The position numbers and the translations under genes were made by a program. Positions 57,705-64,000 of a stretch of 64,000 nucleotides of DNA are shown here, one piece after another. Position 1 is the stretch's first letter, and every line of letters starts with the position of its first letter. Source of the DNA: Camillea tinctor (lineage: Eukaryota > Ascomycota > Sordariomycetes > Xylariales > Xylariaceae); the NCBI GenBank assembly GCA_022578605.1, contig MU394078.1, forward strand, positions 395,358 to 459,357, given 5' to 3'. The notes below the pieces were generated by a model that saw only the letters and a list, made by a program, of their open reading frames with translations, was not told the origin of the DNA and made no database searches.

Positions 57705-60533
57705 TGGAGTTGTATGCTAGTCTATACATTATTTTCACGATTTATCAAGTTAGACCAAGATTTTTGCAAAACGTTTTATAATCACGACAGCGTCCCGTGT
57801 TGAATACGGATAGATTCAATTCCAGCGTAGGAAAAGGGGGTAAGAGAAAGCCCTACGAATGTTTTTTTAACTTACTTCAGAGTAGTTTTATTCGACTAGT
57901 TTACAAACATTATTATTATGTCCCTATACAAGCATAAATGCATGATTTATTTTGATTTATTTTTTATCCCAGTCTTCTTAACACCAGTTGTCTGATGTGT
58001 CTCAGCTCGAGCTGACAGTCAGTGACACTGTTAGTGAATAGGTAGATCGAGTACCCCTGACTTCTCTCTGTTCTCTTCTACTTGGAATGAATATTAGTAT
58101 AATCTTCGAGATTGCTTTATCATTGTATATAATAGCCTATGCACCTTGTTGTATAAGCATATATGCCGATATCTAATCATAGTCATTTGTTTATGTTACC
58201 ATCGATCTCGCATACAATGTAACATTGCCGATTTTGCCAAGCTTACACTTAAACCCCTTTTAAGACAACCACATGCACGCGAACCGACTAGGAACTATTC
58301 TTGATTTTCTTTTCTTATTTTTCTTTAGTCGGAAATAACTGCAACTTATACGTTAGTTACTTACAATCGCCCACACACTAGAAGCCTTCTAGCGTCGCTC
58401 CCAGCCGCTCCCAAATTGGGTAACCAGCGCGGGCTCCAAACTCTAGCCGCCGGACAGGTCCGCAAAGGTGGATAGCACAGCAAGAGGATGACAGGAGATC
58501 CCAGCTCATTGGTCGAAGAGCCACGACACCACGTGGGATAAGACCTAAAGTAAAGTCGGTACCATCAATCGGCAACGGAAAGAAACACAGAGACAGACAA
58601 GAACGATAACAGCGTATTTCTTATAAAGTCATTGGCTTATAAAGAATGTCACCTTGTCGTTGCACTGGTAGGTACTCCATATAAGTACACTACACGAAGT
58701 TACTCTTTTTAATCCAATAGTCCTCAATCGACCACTGGTCCAAGGGAAACTAGGCCCAGGAGAGATGGGCGCAAGCAGGGGGTGTATTCTAACTATCGAC
58801 TTGGATAGTCTTAATTACAGGACGCACTGTCCTAGAAAGTACCTCGGCGCGATAGACGCATACAACATTCTCGAGCCTTAAATATAATTAACACATAGAT
58901 GAACATTTAAGAAGCAGAAGAAGAACAAACAAGGGAGGCTTAAAAGCGTAGACTACTTCCCTGTATAGATAATAATTAGGTGGTCTTAGAAAGAGTTATT
59001 GTATATACCGCAAGTCCAAAAAGGAGAAGGAATATTGAAATCAGCCTGCTGTGTCGATATTAGTAGCAACCGCTCCACCACTATGAACTCTTCTCAAAAA
59101 TGGTGTCCAACTTTGAAGTCTAAGTTGCACATATATGTAGCTAACATTGAGTAATTAATAGATTTACTCCTTTGGTTAAACCAACCTCGTCGCTATAGGA
59201 TAATAGCGCTTGTTTGCAATCGGTAGGTTAAGCGTCATATTGTTAGAATAGGGGTAGCATAATAACTATATCACTAGTATGGCTGAAGACTCATTCCTAA
59301 ATCATGTTTTGATCTTATACTATGTATGCACATTACGATATGGTAGTCTCGATAGTGTTACCTCCAGAAGTATTCTCAGGAGAAGAAATACTACTTGTGG
59401 AAAAGTTGCACATCGTTTGAACCAACAGCATGGCTCTCCATATTATTCCCCTGCATTTATCAGAGCACATAGACCTTGCTAATTATCATCACGTCTTCTA
59501 TTGCGCCCTATTCTGATGCAAGTTGACAGACAAAGGTTGAAGCAATATGATAAGTTCTATTCTTGCGATCATCCTTAGCGTAGTTTTATAGAGGCTGCCT
59601 GTATATTCCTTTGCGCTCTCCTTTACTTCACCCAAAAAGCAAAGGATTACCAGTTATCGGCTCATTACTTAGATGTATCGCAATATGTAGAAATACTCCG
59701 CGAAATTATAGCCAGCCTTGTAGCCCAGCCTTAGATCTTCTCTCTAACCTTGTAGTCATTAACAAGCACCAGCCAGATTAGACAGGAGTGATTATTGAGG
59801 ACTGTCCAGTCCTTAAAGTCTTCACTCTTTTATTTTATAGCTAAACTACAATTATAATAAAAATAGATATGTGGCCAAGTTCAGATCAAAGATAATTCAT
59901 TATATATTTAAGTTTAACGACGTAGGGGTAAACGTTTTTATGTGTATAAAGTAACGCCTCTTTGAATGTCCTATGCTATTAGTGTATTTAGTTATATTCC
60001 TTACGCTTGCACACTGCGAATAGTAACCTTCAATATCTCCAGATCTCAAGATTCGTGAATACACTCTTATCACGAAAGAATACAATCTTGGTAACATGCA
60101 TTACAGTGCCTAAGTCGTTTTCCATACAGTAAGAGGCATACCCCTGGAGACTATCGTGAAATCTAGCTTCACTTGTTAGGCCCCCTTGATGAGGTTTAGG
60201 TCCCCCTTTACACACCTTCGTTCAAGGACTGCTCTTGTTGGAACGAGCAGTTTGGACACCGCCAAGCCGTATTATAATGCACTATCGGAGAAGAAATGCC
60301 GTTATAGTGGATAGTCCTCCGAGCTATCAGTTATTTCTGGTGGAGACGGGGTCTAGTGACCGTTAGGACGGCTATGCCCGATCAGTGAGGGTCAGGTAGT
60401 ACCGCGATTATCTCCGCTCGCACAGCTTTACCGCCTTTACCGCGGCAGGTCTATAAGTAAGCACAGTCGACAAGGCCGTCCGGCCGGACAGGAATGTCGA
60501 GTTTCGCGGCAAAACCTGGCGAGATACAGTACA
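57705..60533. other. AT-rich intergenic region of 2.8 kb
   Basis: No supported gene. Frames at 58378-58575 (minus), 59279-59482 (plus) and 59900-60215 (minus) are short, AT-rich and lack protein-like motifs. The last 200 bp before 60534 are GC-richer and likely form the promoter and leader of the reductase gene. Confidence 0.45.
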
Positions 60534-61607
60534 ATGGCACCCTCAACAACAACAACCTACACGACCAAGCAATGGATCTTGGCCTCGAAGCCGACCGGTG
60601 CACCCGTCCTCTCGGGACCTGATGCGACCTTCAAGCTGCAGACTGTCACGCTGCCGCCGCTGAAGGATGGCCAGCTTCTATGCAAGGTGCGCCATTTCTC
60701 CAACGACACTGGCCTTCGCAACTTCATCCAGAGCACTGTAGCACCCGAGCGCTTTTACGTACCTACCGTGCCCGTGGGCTCGCCCATGAGATCCGGCATC
60801 ATCGCCGAGGTTCTTGAGTCCGCTTCGCCAAGCTACAAGGCCGGGGACTTGGTTATGGATTTCCATCTTGGCACCTGGAGCGAGCTCGTCGTCCTCGAGG
60901 CGGCCACCTCTCAGAAGCTAGCTCCGTTGCCCAAGAACCTATCGCTCACGCACTATCTAGGTGCTTTCGGTGCTTCTGGACTAGCAGCCTACACCGGTCT
61001 GAAATTTGCCGGAGGCGCCAAGCCCGGCGACACAGTCGTCATTTCGGCCGCTGCGGGCGCGACGGGGTCCATGGCTATCCAGATCGCAATCCACCTACTA
61101 GGTGCGAAGCGCGTGGTCGGCATCGCTGGCTCCGACGAGAAGTGCGCCTGGGTGCAGGATCAGCTAGGCGCACATGCGTGCGTCAACTACAAGAGCCCGA
61201 CCTTCGTCGAGGATCTGAAGGCCGCTACGCCGGAGGAGGTGGATGTGTACTTCGACAACGTCGGCGGACACGTGCTCGACGCCATGCTGACGCGCGTGAA
61301 GAAGCACGGCACGATCGCGGTGTGTGGCGCAGTGAGCGGGTATAACTCAGATGAGCCGATGGCGCTGCGGAACTGGTTCGAGCTCATATCGATGCGGATC
61401 AACATCAAGGGCTTTATCATGCTGGATTACATGGACAAGGCCCCTGGGATCCTCCAGGAGCTGATCGGGGCTGTGGCGGATGGCAGAATCAAGCTTCAGG
61501 ATGCCGAGACGATGGTGGAGGCCCGTATCGAGGAGCAGCCCGAGGTGTGGATGAGGCTGTTCAGTGGGAAGAATCAGGGAAAGCTTATAACCAACCTGAT
61601 TGTCTAA
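60534..61607 (+). CDS. MDR-superfamily NADP-dependent oxidoreductase (LTB4DH/alkenal reductase type)
   Basis: Intronless, 357 aa. The GroES-like half covers residues about 15-135 (RHFSNDTGLRNFI, PVGSPMRSGIIAEVLES). The Rossmann half carries AAAGATGS (172-179), the AxxGxxG cofactor motif of this subfamily, then VVGIAGSDEKC and a YFDNVGG motif (VDVYFDNVGGHVLDAM). GAVSGYN follows, and then a segment ending FIMLDYMD. These are hallmarks of the zinc-independent LTB4 12-hydroxydehydrogenase/2-alkenal reductase group, which reduces alpha,beta-unsaturated carbonyls with NADPH. No zinc-binding Cys cluster is present. The substrate is unknown; detoxification of reactive alkenals or a secondary-metabolite step are both possible. 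The coding region is GC-rich against an AT-rich surround. Confidence 0.93.
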   Translation: MAPSTTTTYTTKQWILASKPTGAPVLSGPDATFKLQTVTLPPLKDGQLLCKVRHFSNDTGLRNFIQSTVAPERFYVPTVPVGSPMRSGIIAEVLESASPSYKAGDLVMDFHLGTWSELVVLEAATSQKLAPLPKNLSLTHYLGAFGASGLAAYTGLKFAGGAKPGDTVVISAAAGATGSMAIQIAIHLLGAKRVVGIAGSDEKCAWVQDQLGAHACVNYKSPTFVEDLKAATPEEVDVYFDNVGGHVLDAMLTRVKKHGTIAVCGAVSGYNSDEPMALRNWFELISMRINIKGFIMLDYMDKAPGILQELIGAVADGRIKLQDAETMVEARIEEQPEVWMRLFSGKNQGKLITNLIV

Positions 61608-62408
61608 GGAATATGTCAACTCCTAATATATACATATAGATTAATGCAAGAGCAATATACCAATTTTCTATGCCTCTTAGAGACTTAGAGTCCGACATAT
61701 CTTGGCATCGCAGCTTAGATGTATGCAAATATCTAGTCGATGACAGCGATAGTGATACTGCTTGGTTTCCAGCGTATATGAGTGATATGACATGGAGTTT
61801 TCCAGATTGAATCCAACGTACTAGGTCATATAGAAAGTTTTTAGACGGCTATACGAGTGAGTAACTTAGTAATTGACCACATCTTCATTTCCTATAGGGT
61901 AACAGGGCCTATCGATCTAATGGGGACTGACATAACAGAACTTTTATTCATTTATTTGTAATGTCAAATATAACACGCCTTCAGCATTCTCTATCCCTCG
62001 GTACATCCCTAGGTTGGTTATGTACTTTCATTAAGAAAATGGAACCATGTGAGGTGATGTGTATACCAGATATATCATAAGAACTCATCAAGCTGGTTGA
62101 ATACGCCCAATGCCATTATATAGTTATATAATATCAACTGTCACCTCAGGCCATGGTGTTTGGCTCTATGGCTATATAATATACATGTCAGGCACTTTTT
62201 TCTTTTTCTTTTTATAGAAGAAACCCCTTCACATTACTTTATAGTAGGCTTCAGAAGATTATGAATTAATTGATGGATACCTTATTAACCCATTAACATA
62301 TGTTTTGGTAAGCCAATCATCCTGGACGACACCATCCACGATGTTAGTTGGATGAACCTTACCAACATTTCAAGATATCTAAAATATCAACCATATGATC
62401 ACATATTT
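61608..62408. other. AT-rich convergent intergenic region
   Basis: 3' flanks of the reductase gene (plus) and hydrophobin gene (minus). No coding frame and no notable repeat beyond a T/C-rich tract at 62188-62215. Confidence 0.45.
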
Positions 62409-62843
62409 TCACGTGCTTGTAGGACCCCCACAAAGGAAACCAAGACTTCCCTGTTCCAGATATCAACTGTTAGTCATACTAATACCACGGCCTATAGCAA
62501 ATGAATAAAATAGGTACGAGGAGTTTCATACAGCAGTTCGCCCGCAGCAGAGGTCTTGTTTATTATCCGCAGCACAAACCGATTGGAAGTCAGCTGCGCT
62601 ATTCACTTCAGAGGAAACTGCAAAGATCATTGTTAGCATTGTATCATTATTATTCATCTCTGGATTTCACTTACGAGGACTGCAGTCATAAGCAAATGCG
62701 CCGTCGAGGCTCTCGCTAGAGCAGCATAAAGCTACTAGATTTATACACGGCTCGTAATAAGGCGTCTGCCTGACATCAACTGTGGTTGGGATTGCCAGTG
62801 CAACACCGGCAAACAAGGTGACGAGGGCGATATCTAGCTTCAT
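62409..62843 (-). CDS. Class II hydrophobin
   Basis: Three exons, 62843-62675, 62617-62532 and 62450-62409, encode 98 aa. Introns are 57 nt (GTAAGT...TTTGCAG, phase 1) and 81 nt (GTATGA, branch CTAAC, ...GGAACAG, phase 0). A signal peptide is clear (MKLDIALVTLFAGVALA, cleavage near IPTTVDVRQ). Eight cysteines follow the hydrophobin order C-CC-C-C-CC-C with spacing x6, x12, x16, x8, x10. The last three gaps equal those of Trichoderma HFB2, while the first is three residues short. Recognisable segments are ADFQSVCAADNKQDLCC and the eighth Cys in GSLGFLCGG. Hydrophobins are secreted and self-assemble at hydrophobic-hydrophilic interfaces on hyphae and spores. No exon is long enough to stand out alone, which is why this gene is easy to miss. 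Confidence 0.85.
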
Positions 62844-64000
62844 TGTAGTACAGGCGAGGTTGTTATAAAGTAGAACTTCTGGTAATAAGGGGTAAAAAGT
62901 GGAGGGATGCCATATCGAAGAAGAGACAGATGATTCAACTATTTATGTACCATTTCTTTCCAATCTGCTTACCTCCAGTCCAGGTTCCCAATGCAATGGA
63001 ACATTACTAACTAACTAGGGTTGTCAACATCACGTACATGATGTTACACTAGTTTAACTAGAGGAGATCTCGATTTCTCTACCCAAGCCAGTTTTGACCA
63101 TCTAGTTTTTAGTATGAGGTAGCGAACGACAATTAATTATTTCTTGAGGCATAGATGGTACTTTCTAGTTCAGAAAGAAAAAGAGAGATTCAACTTAAAC
63201 AACGACACCAAATTACATAGTAATAAACCCACTTAGAAACTGGCAGTTGCGAAAGTCACCATGAGCGAGATTCATGCCCAAATATGAGGGGAATAATGCT
63301 AGGATTCTCGTCACAAGCTGAGTTGTGCCGGTGTGCCTGGGGACAGAGCTGGGGTTTTCGCAACTTCGAATCTGATCACCGTAACCATTTGCCATAGCTG
63401 TGGCTGTATGGGGAAAGATCGTCGAACAATAGTCGACGACCCCTTGTTGTAATTACGGACTGATGCCGGGAATCTGGAGAACGTTGCACTTCCCCGCATC
63501 AGCATTGACCCAATTTGCACATGAAGCCGAGCTTCAAGTGTTGAAATATGAGTTTCTTAGGGATGTTGTAAGACTTCTGTCATAAAGCAACATTGTTGAC
63601 GGTTACATATCTTAATTTCTATCTGAGTTGAGAACCTCACATACTTTAGGAATATGAATCTTTCTGGTAATAAATAGCGTGCCAGTCCTAAGAAAAAGGA
63701 GATCTATATTCCAACAGATATTTAATTGTAGGATACTCAACGAGTGAAATCGTAATGAATGCATACCTACGTCTATTCTATAACTTCACGGGGCTTGGAA
63801 CAACGTCTCATATCTATTCAAGTGTAGTCACGGTATGTTGTAACGCGGAATTTTGCACTCGCGAGGGAAAGTCGGAGATCTAGCTGAATTGCCTCTTTTG
63901 CTAGTTATTAGTTCCGGGCCCTACTATAGACGATGCCCTTTCATCGCCCACCACTAGTAATAAGCTACGAACCGTCGTTGTCGATCGTCACTCAACTCAA
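62844..64000. other. Terminal AT-rich region
   Basis: Hydrophobin promoter side and further AT-rich DNA to the window end. Two overlapping minus-strand frames at 63213-63520 were examined and have no recognisable motif. No other feature is supported. Confidence 0.4.

Noticed and set aside
59279..59482. Plus-strand 67-codon frame with ATG
   Set aside because: AT-rich, no signal peptide, domain or conserved-looking motif.
57705..60533. Possible transposon relic
   Set aside because: AT-rich and gene-free, but no terminal repeats, target duplications or transposase-like frame could be identified.
63213..63520. Two overlapping minus-strand frames checked for a small secreted protein
   Set aside because: No signal peptide, no cysteine pattern and no consistent splice model.
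1..64000. CRISPR arrays, prokaryotic operons, phage or virus genes
   Set aside because: No direct-repeat/spacer pattern or viral proteins; introns and gene content are those of a fungal nucleus.

Overview
The window is nuclear DNA from a filamentous ascomycete, most likely a Sordariomycete. Genes carry short spliceosomal introns (about 50-240 nt, GT-AG, often with CTAAC/CTGAC-type branch sites). Gene-gene distances are variable. Coding regions are moderately to strongly GC-rich, while intergenic DNA is AT-rich and full of short TACCTA/TAGGTA motifs. The proteins are typical of moulds: a VIB-1/XprG-type NDT80 factor, a SUR7/PalI protein, an extracellular intradiol dioxygenase, a rhodopsin-domain protein, a HET-domain protein and a class II hydrophobin. 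No genus can be named from sequence alone. All spliced models were built by hand from splice signals and reading frame.

Left part (1-14.4 kb): a long pyrimidine-rich leader and an 858-nt intron precede an NDT80/VIB-1-like regulator (about 2.8-5.5 kb). A gene desert of nearly 9 kb follows.

Middle part (14.4-44.4 kb) is a mostly housekeeping block. It holds a coiled-coil protein of unknown function, mitochondrial-type HPPK-DHPS (folate), nitronate monooxygenase, an SDR, an LRR-like protein, a SUR7/PalI membrane protein, an MscL-type channel, a secreted intradiol dioxygenase, a DUF2293-like protein, thioredoxin-PITH, a J-domain protein, a single-TM protein, a basic/acidic low-complexity protein and a PRA1 Rab-acceptor protein. 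The last two sit head-to-tail with almost no spacer.

Right part (44.4-64 kb) looks accessory. It is AT-rich and gene-poor, with a decayed ankyrin array on the minus strand, a large intronless ankyrin-HET protein whose HET domain is C-terminal, a small unrecognised two-exon gene, a seven-TM rhodopsin-domain protein, an MDR-family reductase, and a three-exon class II hydrophobin with no long ORF, found only by splicing.

The most interesting links are the ankyrin-HET gene beside an ankyrin relic (self/non-self recognition turnover), and its presence in the same window as a homologue of VIB-1, known in Neurospora as a regulator of HET-type incompatibility. The genes do not form one obvious pathway or biosynthetic cluster.
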